A stretch of DNA of 64,000 nucleotides from Melitaea cinxia (Eukaryota > Arthropoda > Insecta > Lepidoptera > Nymphalidae). Within the stretch, counting starts at the first letter, position 1; the number at the start of each line of letters is the position of its first letter. This document shows, in pieces, positions 11,371 through 21,850 of the stretch. The stretch lies in contig NC_059409.1 in the NCBI RefSeq assembly GCF_905220565.1, positions 16,238,549 to 16,302,548 on the forward strand, given 5' to 3'. Made by a program: the position numbers and the translations under genes. The notes under the pieces are model-generated. The model made no database searches. It was given only the letters and a program-made list of their open reading frames with translations, and was not told the DNA's origin.

Positions 11371-11544
11371 TTGTCATATACAAGGAAAAGCCAAGTGAGA
11401 CGTGACGTAACATAATTGTCGTATATCCAAACTTTTTTAATATTGCTTAATGGTTGTTGGTTTACCTTATTTAAGTCATTAAGGACATTATCGACAATTG
11501 CGCCTGAGGATATAAAGGAAATAATAGGCTAGAGAACTCCGTAA

Positions 11545-12430
11545 ACATGACTATTACTAGCAACTGTGATTGTGCAGGTCAAGGATGCGTCCGGATTTAT
11601 GCAAGCATTTCGAGCCTTGTTTGACAGCGGAAGCCAATATAATTCTATGACCAAAGCAGCAGTAAATCGTTTGCAACTGGAAATATCTCCATCCTCTTCT
11701 CACAAAAGCGGTATACGTGAAGCACAAACTTCAATCGCGAAGACGCGATCGGTGTAACGTAATTCATGCTGATTGTGGCACTAATTACGTTGGTGCTAAA
11801 AATCAAGTGTTAGCTCTTATGGAAAGAGGTCCTTTCTGAGAAAATAAGCCGTTGCTGCGAAAATCGATTTCAAATTTAACCCGCCCTCAGCATCTCACTT
11901 CGGTGGCGTTTGGGAAATCCAGATTAAAACTGCAAAATCACACTTATATCGAGTTGTAGGCGACCAATTGCTCACATTTGAAGAACCGACTACACTCTTC
12001 GTTCAAATCGAGTCAGTTCTGAATTCGCGTTCGTTATATCTCCTCAGTTCTGATCCTATCGATCTGACTGTCCTTACGCCTGGACATTTTCTCACCCTAG
12101 AACCGTTAACTGCCGACGCTGTCCCCGATGAGGGTCTCACTAATAATAAACTTCACCGGCTTCATAGGTGACGGCTGTTACAAGCTATACATCAGAATTT
12201 CTGGTCTAGATGGAAACATGAGTATCTTAATTAATTAACCGACCGCGCCAAGTGGACCAAAGAATCGAAACCGTTATCAGTAGGTTCAATGGTGATAATT
12301 CAAGATCATAATCGTGTACCACTTCAATGGCCACTAGGTAGAGTGGTTGATCTACACTTTGATGCTGATTGGATAGTTCGAAGTGCTGTGTTAAAACTTC
12401 GCAAAATCACTTGACTCATCATCCATTGCT
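11545..12430 (+). pseudogene. BEL/Pao LTR retrotransposon relic (protease and integrase ends)
   Basis: At 11566-11757 a frame contains ALFDSGSQ, the active-site motif of the retroviral-type aspartic protease of BEL/Pao elements. At about 11870-12170 a frame reads PSASHFGGVWE-like sequence and then SVLNSRSLYLLSSDP and LTPGHFL, the integrase C-terminal part. After a frame change at about 12170, 12171-12415 reads WQLLQAIHQNFWSRW and GRVVDLHFDAD, the C-terminal domain typical of BEL Pol. Reverse transcriptase and RNase H, normally between these parts, are absent, and stops and shifts interrupt the frame. No LTR pair was identified. Confidence 0.75.
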
Positions 12431-12603
12431 TAAGTTATGCCCCTTTTCCAATATATTCTAATGTATATAGAAGCCCAGAATAACATCTTGTCTAATTTGT
12501 GTTATTTTTGTATTATTTTCATTGAATAGTGTTGTAATAATTGTTTGTTTCCCAAATAAAATAAAATAAAATAAAACATGCGGCGATAATTATTTTCTGC
12601 AAT
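12431..12603. other. AT-rich tail with (AAATA)n
   Basis: Includes a short AAATA tandem repeat at 12556-12577, which may be the tail of a retroposon joined to the bZIP pseudogene. Confidence 0.35.
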
Positions 12604-13045
12604 TCACACATTCCATTGAAACCAACAAAGCTTCCCTGCTCTGTTTGGCAGCAATATTATTTTTTTCTCTTTGCCTTCTATAAAAATCGTCCACGTTGCT
12701 TTCTGTTTGGATGGTACGACGCATCCTTGGGTTATGTCCCACAACAGAACCACAATTTTCTCGGATATCGCTCTTAGAGTGTTATTTTCGAATATTATGA
12801 AATTTGGGTCCTTCTCCAGGGCATCTACGTCTGCCATTATTTGTAAACGATTGTCTGCGTCAGGTGAGACTGGTGTTATTGGAGGTGACAATACACCTAA
12901 TCCCACTAAAGGACAGACGGTTGCTCTTGTTGACATCGATGGTGTGTCGTCAGCTGGTGTACTGTCTGTACGATCAATTCGTAAAGACAGGTCCACAGGT
13001 TGCAGAGGTGAATGATTGACAACAGAAGGGGTTGCGAAAACATTT
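12604..13045 (-). pseudogene. bZIP-family pseudogene
   Basis: The frame from about 13045 down contains MADVDALEKDPNFIIFENN and LRAIS, colinear with MADVDALQNDSNYQIFERN in the intact copy at 49929-50477. After a frameshift at about 12750 another frame gives NPRMRRTIQTESN and YRRQREKNNIAAKQSR, then breaks off just after the basic region, so the leucine zipper is missing. The N-terminus is cut by a Helitron that ends at 13054. The frameshift, the lost zipper and the lost start make it non-functional as a bZIP factor. Confidence 0.75.
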
Positions 13046-13053
13046 ATTTATTT

Positions 13054-14717
13054 ACTAGCAGTGCCCGCGGCTTCGCCCGCGTTGAAATTAGTGTGTCACA
13101 AAGTTTTTCCGGCCAATGGTGGAGCCCTCTCTCCAATGGTGAAACCGCATGAAAATCCATTCAGTAGATTTTGAGCGAATCGATCACATACACTTTTTGG
13201 GACTGTGTTTTGTAATACGTCCGCGTGGTTATGAAGATATGCATTACTATTAAGATGTTCAACGCAATTTTTTTTTTATTTTAGTCACTTGAAATGCTTA
13301 TCAAACTGAGTAACTTTTTAAAAGGCACAATTTAGTATAATTTAATAGTTATTTTTATAAAACCTCTCTATACACCACATTTTTAGTTTTATTTTCAGGC
13401 TGTATATGTTTCATACAAACTATCAACCATAATTAAACCCCCTTAGCGGTGGAATATCGTAAATTCCGTTCTTAGCGGACGTCTGCTAACTATAATCTAC
13501 CTCCCTGCCAAATTTCATCTTTGTCCATCCTGTATGGATGGACCATCCAGCGGTTTTTGAGTTCTCGTGATGAGTGAGTCAGTGACCTTTCTCTTTTATA
13601 TATATAGATTACAATGCATTATTTGGACACCTCCTCACCATCTATAGAGCATACATTTTAAATTTCAAGACTCTTACTTCAAAAACATAGGACTTTCATA
13701 CAAACTTCCAACCTCCGTTTTATCCCCTTAGAGGTCGAGTTTCGTATAATCAGTCAAATCAGGTCAGATTCTACGTCTTATAAGGAACCTACCTGCCAAA
13801 TTTCAAGTTTGTATCTGTTATAGTTTCGGAGATTTCGCGATGAGTGAGTTAACCTACCACCCCCTGTTTTAACCCCAAAAGGGAGTTGTTTTCTAAAGAT
13901 ACATTGGACACCTTATCCCTATCTATAGAGCATACATTTTAAATTTCAAGTCTCTTACTTTAAAAACATAGGACTTTCATACAAACTTCCAAACCCCGTT
14001 TTATCCCCTTAAGGGTCGAGTTTCGTAAAATCATTTCTTAGCGGATGTCTACGCCCTATAAAGAACCTACCTGCTAAATTCCAACTTTATGGCTGTTATA
14101 GTTTCGGAGGTTTCGTGATGAGTGAGTCAACCTACCATCTCTCGTTTCAACTCCAAAAGAGAGTTGATTTCTAAAGATACATTATTTGAACACCTTCTTA
14201 TCATCTACAAGGCATACATTTTAAATTTCATGTCTCTTACTTCAAAAACATGGGACTTTCACATAAAGTTCCAACCCGCGTTTTACCCCCTTAAGGGTCG
14301 AATTTCGTAAAATCCGTTCTTAATGAATGTCTACGCTCTATAAGGAGCCTTCCTGCCAAATTTCAAGTTTATAGGTATTAGAGTTTCGGATATTTTGAGA
14401 TGAGTGAGTCAACCTACCATCCCCCGTTTTAACCCCAAAAGGGAGTTGATTTCTAAAGATACATTATTTGGACATCTTTTCATCATCTATAGAGCATTCC
14501 TTTTAAATTTCAAGTCTCTTACTTCGAAAACATAGGACTTTCATACAAACTTCCAACCCCCGTTTTACCCCCTTAGGGGTTGAGTTTCGTAAAATCCGTT
14601 CTTAGCGGATGTCTACGTCCTATAAGGAGTCTATCTGCCAAATTTCAAGTTTGTAGGTGTTATAGTTTCGGAGATTTCGTGATGAGTGAGTGACCTTTCG
14701 CTTTTATATATTATAGA
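13054..14717 (-). mobile_element. Non-autonomous Helitron with internal tandem units, 1.66 kb
   Basis: Read on the minus strand it starts TCTATAATATATAAAAGCGA after A, and ends GCGGGCGAAGCCGCGGGCA then CTG and CTAG before T. The 3' palindrome GCGGGC-GAA-GCCGCG is followed by CTAG, as in Helitrons. The interior holds about four units of roughly 270 bp (13640, 13930, 14200, 14480) sharing CATAGGACTTTCATACAAAC. A second 5'-like end near 13600 suggests a composite of two elements. The copy at 1-690 has the same join, so the composite is itself mobile. Confidence 0.65.
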
Positions 14718-15334
14718 TAGATTTATTTATGCATTAACAAAAACTTAGAACTAACATTACAGTAACCCAATGCGTTAGTTAAGTTGATCACAACAAATAA
14801 CATTAAATTTAACAAACAATTTAAACAATTCAATAAAAACAAAATAATCAAAAAATTTACTAATAATAATTATACACCAACATGCATACAAGAATGTATT
14901 ATACACATTTCAGAAAAAGAAAACAGACGCACAACATATAAATAAAGTTATGTACAACTAATTCATATTCAATTAAATGACCAATAAGAAATATACAAAA
15001 TTCTGCTGTATAAATAATGAACACGCATCATTAATTCTATCATTAGAATTTATCAGCCAACATTGAAACAATAATAAGGAAGAATAACAAAATATCAGTT
15101 TACTAAGCAATATTCATTCATAATTAAAAACATACGTATAATAATAGATAATGACGATAAAATCATGAAGCATAAATGAACCACAATACATACAAACACT
15201 TTAATCAAGAAACGTTGGGATTACAAAAATGTAACAAGTTCTATTTACATTTTAAAAGATTATAAAGTAAATAGAGTCGGGAAAATCTAATAAAGACCTT
15301 CAACCTAAATCGTTGCCGTATACGCGTCTGCCTT
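14718..15334. other. AT-rich DNA without a gene
   Basis: A-rich sequence with many short ATT and AAT runs. No ORF of note, and no match elsewhere in the window. Confidence 0.4.
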
Positions 15335-15425
15335 CGTCCCACTACTGGGCATAGGCCTCTTTCCCCATGTAGGAAAAGGATCAGAGTTTATAATCCAGTA
15401 CTATGAGTAACCATCGTTATCAGGT
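15335..15425 (-). repeat. SINE 3' body fragment
   Basis: Contains CCCACTACTGGGCATAGGCC and ACTATGAGTAACCATCG, parts of the tRNA-derived SINE body, with an internal deletion. Confidence 0.55.
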
Positions 15426-15540
15426 GACACAAAAAATTAACTCTAAAAAAATAAACAATAATATTTCATCATCATGTGGCTATATTCTTTGCTGCCACAC
15501 AGCGAAATAAAATTTATCTCGACCGATAATTGGTAGCGAG

Positions 15541-16150
15541 TAATTAGTATCTTTAGCCAACTTCGAAAAAAGAAGGAATTTTTCAATTCGACGGTATTTT
15601 TTTACGTGTGCTACCTTAACTTTTTACTGGGTGGACCGATTTCGATGATTCTTTTTTTTATTGTAAGATGGTGCTTATCATGTGGTCCTTTTTTTGGTTT
15701 AACATGGGGAAAATCCTCACGGGCACCCTCCGGCATGAGGGGCACCGGTGGGGAGTCAGACTCCTACTGAATAAAAATCTCCACGTGTGCGTGCTCCCTC
15801 GCCATTGCCGCATCGCAGGAATCCAGATTCTTCAAACCCCGGCGGCGTTGCCCTTACATACCCTTCCCTTGAGTGGCGCGCGGCGGCACCGCGTGCACCA
15901 ACCCAGGCCAGATTGATGGTTAGCCGAAAGCCCCCCAGAATCGACCGCCTGACGCTTAGGCTGCCCCGCACCGCCCGGACAGTGCCAACGTAAGTCAGCA
16001 AAGACCGGGGTAGCACTAGGGAAAGCGCCTAAGTGCCCTCCCCGGGGCGGGCGAGTGAAATCATGTGGTCCTTATTTAAGTTTGATTGAGATTTAACATC
16101 TTTAATAACGGGTATTTACTTTACGATTGTTTCGTCTAACCACGCTGTAT
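15541..16150 (+). repeat. Family A repeat split by a retroposon
   Basis: The left part (15541-15690) has AACTTCGAAAAAAGAAGG and ACTTTTTACTGGGTGGACCG. The right part (16060-16150) resumes the same repeat at ATCATGTGGTCCTTATTTAA. Between them is a 369-bp insertion with a 14-bp target duplication. Confidence 0.7.
15691..16059 (-). mobile_element. GC-rich retroposon, 369 bp, with 14-bp target duplication
   Basis: Flanked by perfect 14-bp direct repeats ATCATGTGGTCCTT (15677-15690 and 16060-16073). On the minus strand it ends in a short A run after CCCCATGTTAAACC, so it was retroposed in that direction. It is strikingly GC-rich and has an 86-codon open frame (15756-16016) without a known domain. 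The 3' portion (GGAGTCTGACTCCCCACC and GGGTGCCCGTGAGGAT) resembles moth LINE 3' UTRs, which is inference. It is most likely a 5'-truncated LINE or a LINE-derived SINE. Confidence 0.65.
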
Positions 16151-16639
16151 TATTATTATTATTTTTAAACACGAAAATATATTATAACTAATAATACGAG
16201 TATGAGATATGTGTGTACAATAACATTGATCAAAAAAATTTACAGAGAGAAAAATATGATAATTGACAATTTATTCTGTATGTAGAAAACGCATTATAAT
16301 TGAATATAACGTGTTTTACTATGAATAATAAATCTACAATACGATAAAAATAATTATTTATATATTAATATTTTTAAAAATATTTGTAAATCTTAGATTT
16401 AGACACAACATTCACATGTGCAAGCATTGGTTTTTTTTAATGTATTAAGGAAGTTGCAGTAAAATTATTAGTAAACATATAATTTTTTATAATAATAATT
16501 TTTATTTATTAAAAAGTTTTTTACACAAATCCACTAGTGATTGAAGCCTCCTTTTAAGCATGTTGTCGCCTGTACCAGGAGACTCCGCTCCTACATTAGC
16601 ATAGTAGTAAAAATAATCATAATAAATTAAAACAACAGA
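16151..16639. other. AT-rich DNA without a gene
   Basis: Long A/T tracts. A short GC-richer block at 16545-16600 (GTACCAGGAGACTCCGCTCC) may belong to the 3' end of the LINE that follows. Nothing firm. Confidence 0.35.
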
Positions 16640-17020
16640 AACTTATTCGTTTTAAAAATTTCTGTGATTTTAGATATTGCTGGTAATATTGAAATGGGCT
16701 TATAATTGCTTATGTTGTCTTTTTCCCCTTCCTTGTATACTGGGGTTATTAGAGAACATTTTAGTGGATCAGGAAAAATACCAAGTCTAAATAAGAGATT
16801 TGTCAAATAGGTAATAATAGGAATAATTTCTTTTTTTTATATGTTTGAGGAATTTGGTAGATATATTATCCCAACCAGAGGTCCCAACCCAATGTCAGAT
16901 TTAAGTCTCATCAAGATGTTATTTACTTCAGCTTTATTTGTCTTCATGAGAACAAACGACTGTAATTGTGTTGGAATTGTGCTTGAAAGTTCTTCATAGT
17001 TTTTGTCTAAATGGGGGTCA
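16640..17020 (-). mobile_element. LINE reverse transcriptase fragment
   Basis: The minus strand encodes LFRLGIFPDPLKCSLITPVY, then EGEKDNISNYKPISILPAIS and KITEI. This is the conserved start of the RT palm of Jockey/CR1-type LINEs (GIFPD-LK, P-YK-GDK, NYRPIS-LP). Upstream, SSTIPTQLQSFVLMKTNKAE gives the preceding linker. Frameshifts occur near 16830, and the catalytic aspartate motif is not present. It is a dead fragment. Confidence 0.65.
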
Positions 17021-17214
17021 ATCTTTTGGGCAAGTTCTCTATTTATATTTACAAAATACTTATTAGTTCTAGAATATTAATCGGTACACACATATTTTTT
17101 GATGTACTGCACATAAGGTCAGCTGTTCCTAACTTTATAATATACATAAAACATATTATATATGGAGAATTTTCAATCGACTCCTCTGTTCACTCAGTCG
17201 TGTTCCTCAATCTT

Positions 17215-17444
17215 GAATATCTGGTACTTCAAACCAAATTTCTTCGTGACTAACGAGACGTCGTCTCTCAAATAGCTCTACTTTCTAACGCGACAAAAGC
17301 TTCCTTGTCCTGAAGCTATTGTCTGTTTGATGACTTGCCAAATCAGTAATATTATATGTTTTATGTCGCTCACATACATTTATCGACACCTGTTTATTGC
17401 TTTATTACTTCTAACTTTTTGAATACTGTTTTTACTGGCGCAAA
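17215..17444 (+). repeat. Family C diverged repeat, copy 1
   Basis: Shares CTATTGTCTGTTTGATGACT and TGTTTATTGCTTTATT with 34085-34310 (+); a third copy lies at about 37925-38065 (-). Identity is interrupted, which suggests old duplicates of non-coding DNA or the arms of an unknown element. Confidence 0.5.
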
Positions 17445-18500
17445 CTAACTTACTTACCTCCAGTGGCACTACAACCCTTTGTGGGTCTAGGTCTCTTCCA
17501 CGATTTTCTTCCACTCGTCACGATCTCTGGCGACCCTCCTCCGGTTCGTAAACTTGCCCATCGTCCTCAGATCCTCCTCTAGGTAGCTCTTCCATTTTTT
17601 CTTGAGTCTTCCTCTCGGTCTCTCTTCTGCTGTGGTGTCCACTCAGATATTATTTTGGCTGCCCTGGCTTCCGGCATTCTTTCTTAGTGGCCTGCCCACC
17701 TCAGTCTTTGCAACTTGCAAAATCTGACAATATTCTCACATTTTATGCGCGCGTCTTTTTCAAGGCTCATAAGATGTCGATATGTCCCATTGTCATCTTT
17801 GACGGTTCCGAATATTCGTCGCAACACTTTTCTTTCAAACATTGCCAGTCTTCGCTAGTCTCTCTCCGTTAGCGTCCACGTTTCGCAGGCGTAATTGACT
17901 ACAGGCCTGATAATGGTGCGGTAAATAGTCAGTTTTGATTAATATAAGCTAAGCAATTTCGAGGAAAAAACTTTGCTGCACGCATAGAAGCACTTGATGC
18001 CGCCAACAATCCTTGCCTTTATCTCATCGTCCGTCCTATTCTGGTCAGTCAGCATTGATCCCAAACACTTGAAGCTCTCCACCTCTTCAATATCACTATC
18101 GCCAACCTTGATGTGATTTGCTGGTTCTGTCAGTCTACTAGTTGCTAGATATTTCGTTTTGGATGCATTTATCTGCAATCCATACTTTGCAGACTTAGCT
18201 TCGAGGTTCGAGCAATGATTCATCATGCTGTTTAGAGACCTTCTTGATATGACCTATCGTCAGCGTATGCGGCTATTTGTGACGTATTGTTGTCGATTAG
18301 TTCCCTGATGTTCAGTTTTCGAATAACAGCTTCAATGGCACGGTCAAATACGACGGATGAGATTGCATCTCTCTACTTAACTCCGGAATGTATGTCAAAA
18401 GGCATGTCGTTTTGGATGGCCACCAATCTGTATTTGGAGTGCTTCAATACGGTTTCGACAAGTCTTACTAGCTTGACGCAAAGTAACACTACAAGAACAC
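17445..18500 (-). mobile_element. RTE-type LINE fragment, C-terminal RT and tail
   Basis: At 17939-18226 the minus strand encodes GLQINASKTKYLATSR and ESFKCLGSMLTDQNRTDDEI, the region after the catalytic domain of RTE-clade RTs (K-KY-S--; F-YLGS-----EI--RI). Upstream, 18240-18490 is a frameshifted RT core. Downstream, 17445-17900 encodes in shifted frames a Trp-rich tail with CETW, LRRIFG and LRWAGH-like motifs, the classic RTE C-terminal region. Multiple shifts make it defective. Confidence 0.7.
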
Positions 18501-18869
18501 TACAAACATTAATCAGTTAAAGTCAATTATATTATTATCAAATACATAATTATTATCATTAATTAATTAAAAAACAAAATAAAAAATAATTTAGTTAGAC
18601 AATTACAAACCAAAAAAAACATCAATAATTATGTTGTTTGTTAATAATGATATAATTGAACACTAACAATTAGGGAGACCCTTAATTCTTTTCTTAATCG
18701 ATCCCAATGGAACTGAGAAATAGTCTATTTCTCCATACACTTTATTATTATTATTATTATTATTATTTTCTTTAATATTTAAAGAGGGTTTGTTCAAGTG
18801 TTGAAGATGACACCCTCATAGAACCATCTTAAAACTACCTTCGCTTACACGCTAGATTATAAATATAAT

Positions 18870-20350
18870 ATAGAATTTATGCCTCTGACGATAGTGGTTG
18901 ACTTAATATTACATTAACTATACCTATATCAAGTAGATTAATATCGTTAACAGTAATAAAGGTCTGCCTTTCCGGTTCGACCCGCACACATTCCATGAGT
19001 ATGTGATAAACATCTTCAATTTGGTCGCACTCGGCACATTTTGCAGACTGTGCTTTCCCAACAAGTTTTGCAAAGCTATTCAAGGGCCGGATCGAAGTCG
19101 AAAAGCCGTGACTAAATCTTTTCTTTTTAGTTTTACGTCAGAAAACTATGCTGTAATCGGAAGTGAAGGTTGAACGGTTTTATACCAAATACCTTTAGTG
19201 AGCGATCGGACATCAAAATGTTCGTTCCAAATGTCATTACATTTTATTTTAACTAATCTTGTAAGCTCACTAAAATATGAAAGTCCACTTTTGCAAGCAG
19301 GTCCGCATCTTCATTTCCAACTAAACCTATATGAGATGGAACCCACCGTAGCTTTAATTTTTTACTTTTACTAGACAATATTTATTGCTTTTCATATATC
19401 ATACGCAACAGGTGCTCCCCTAACAGCTGTTGTACATTTTAAAAGATGCTGTAAGGCACATTTTGAATCTGTCACAATCAAGTAATTACCTGGTACCATA
19501 GAATCTATATATGAAAACGCTTCAGCTATAGCTGACAGTTCTATATGCATTATAGACATATTGTTATTTACTTGAAATTTATCTGACACACCTGTTTGAT
19601 AATCTAATAAAGCCATTCCTGATCCTTCACTTCTCTTACAGCCGTCGGTATAAATTCGATAAAAGTCTACATATTTCTCATTTAAATACTTGGTAGATAT
19701 AATTATATTTTTAGATTAGTAGGATTATATTTTCTTTTAGCGTCATCTATTTCATTAATGTTTGTTTCTACTACATCCGATAAATTCACATTGCTTATCC
19801 ACGTGTCTAAACAGAAACATCCTAACCAGTTATTTTTATTTAAAAAAAAACTGTTGATTTAAATTTTTCATGAGCTAATGCCAATGGTAGTATTTTTTAC
19901 GCCTCCATCTATTACTGTGGGAGGTATGCATAATTTCATTTAAAATATTATAAAGATCATTTTGGACTAGTGACATACATTTAAACCAAAACTTTCCCGC
20001 AAGATATTACCTTCTAACGTATAAAGGTTGAAGACCTAATTCGGATTCCATAACGTGGATTGGAATACTTTTGACGAAGCCACCTATTATTCGCATAAAT
20101 TGGTTTTGTAATTTAACTAATTTCACAAAATGTGTATTGCAACTACTTCCATAAAGAAAACTACCATAGTCCAAGCGATTGCGTACTACAGCTATATAAA
20201 GTCGACGTAAATGCGTTGGATGGACACCCCACCCAGGCCCTACAAGCACTTTAAATAAATTCAACATTTCAGTTTTAAATTATTAACATGATTATACCAT
20301 CTCAAATTACTATCCAACCATAAACCCAGATATTTTATATTATCAGTAAC
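18870..20350 (-). mobile_element. LINE of the I group with RNase H, degraded
   Basis: Three colinear minus-strand blocks are visible. At about 20007-20350: NIKYLGLWLDSNLRW, a shift, then LVGPGWGVHPTHLRRLYIAV and NRLDYGSFLYG, the RT thumb. At 19392-19616: IELSAIAEAFSYI and VTDSKCALQHL, the RNase H motif with catalytic Glu and Asp. At 18877-19083: CAECDQIEDVYHILMEC, the C-terminal cysteine/histidine knuckle. RT thumb, RNase H and Cys-His knuckle in this order fit I, R1 or LOA-type LINEs. Several frameshifts and stops make it inactive. Decayed RT sequence may extend to about 20900. Confidence 0.7.
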
Positions 20351-21504
20351 GTCCAGTGTATAATTATTTATATTAATACTAACCATTTCATGACAATTCC
20401 TATTTTTGAAGACACTTGAGGTCCTACGCTCGAGGCAGAGTAAACAAACTTATCAATTTCTATTTGTAAGCATTGTGCACCTTTCACTTTATTATATCGA
20501 GCACATAAACGATATATAAAATTGTTTTTGGCGTACTTTGTTCTCATAAAAGTTACTGGGGCATCTAAAGTTCAAGCTATTTAAAAGAATCGGTGAATCT
20601 ATCATATTGTTAAGCAATCTATACACGAACATTTGATCTTTCTCCATACAACTATGTTCGAGCGAAATGTATCAAAATTTGTGAATCTAGCAGTAAGAAT
20701 TTTCTTAAATTTACGTTGGATATTTTCTATTTCATTGGTGTATATTTTACATTGAGGGTTCCAATGATTGAACCATATTCCAAAATTGGACGTACTAATA
20801 TATTATGTATGAGTTATATAATGAATTAGGCTATCCTTGTTTTTAAAATCACTACTAGCCCTCAGAACCACCTTTGCAACAATTATATCTACATGTGGCT
20901 TCTTAATTCTCAATGTTAAAGAAGCAGATGATTAACAACACAATATTTGCAAAGTTCGTCCAAACGATTCTGTAGCAGAATGCAGTCGTTAGAATTAGTT
21001 ATATTTTATAGATTTTCATATCATCTGCACAGAGATTTATATAAAAATAATAACATAATAATATAAAAACTCGTCGCGAGATTTTGGTACTGGGGTTTTT
21101 TACGCGAGTATGAAATAATGTTACATTTCTTAATGTGAAGAAGCAGATGATTAATAACACAATATTTGCAAAATTTGTCTATTCGTTATATTCGTTCTAT
21201 ATAAAAATTGCCGCGAGATTTAGTTGTCCAAATAAACAAGTAAATTAAATAACTTGATGTGATCGTAACTATTAAATTTTCAAACTAAGGAAATACGAGT
21301 CCTCAAATCTCGCGACAAGCTCTTCTGTCATATAAATTATGTGATGACTTTACAAGTAGATAATAAAAGTATTAAAGAAAAATTTATTTTTTTCATTTTG
21401 CGCATTAAAATAAAAGCTTGTTTTTAAAAAAGGTTTTTTACTTTTAAATTATTTCTTTTGTTAACAAAGTATATCAACGTATGTTTGAAACTAAAGTCTT
21501 ACCA

Positions 21505-21506
<2 letters not shown>
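20351..21506. other. AT-rich DNA with a local duplication and short inverted repeat
   Basis: The upstream part may be decayed RT of the adjacent LINE. GAAGCAGATGATTAAC with downstream AACACAATATTTGCAAA occurs twice (about 20920 and 21140). CTCGTCGCGAGATTT at 21070 and its near complement at 21300 form possible ends of a small fold-back element. Confidence 0.4.
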
Positions 21507-21538
<32 letters not shown>

Positions 21539-21767
21539 GCTGGGAAATGCATTTACGCACTAGCCCCGCAGCCCGAAGGCAACGGGAGTGTGGGGCTCCC
21601 GGCGAGGACAGAACGCGAACGGACTACCCACTAAAACCCAGCGGTGCCTTATAGTCGTGCAACCGTGACGCCCCGTCGTATGATCTGCCTGTACACGCCG
21701 TCTTCGCCTAAAGAGCACTCACGGGCACCTTGAGCGCTCCAACCCAGTGATTGAGGACAGGATATAG
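21507..21767 (-). mobile_element. LINE 3' end inserted in the USP10-like 3' UTR
   Basis: On the minus strand it ends in a 30-nt A run (poly-T at 21507-21535) after GCATTTCCCAGCGTT, with a GC-rich 3' UTR containing GTGGGGCTCC (plus strand). It starts where similarity between the two USP10-like 3' flanks stops: both copies share GGCGCTATATCC and diverge at about 21767. The orientation matches the gene. Confidence 0.6.
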
Positions 21768-21850
21768 CGCCCACCGTCACAGAGCCTGCCGCTGGGGAGC
21801 ATCGACAATCCATAAGAGCACAGGGTGTCTGAGCTCTTAGGGTGCTCAGC

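Noticed and set aside
15756..16016. 86-codon ORF as a host gene
   Set aside because: It lies wholly within a retroposon flanked by a 14-bp target duplication.
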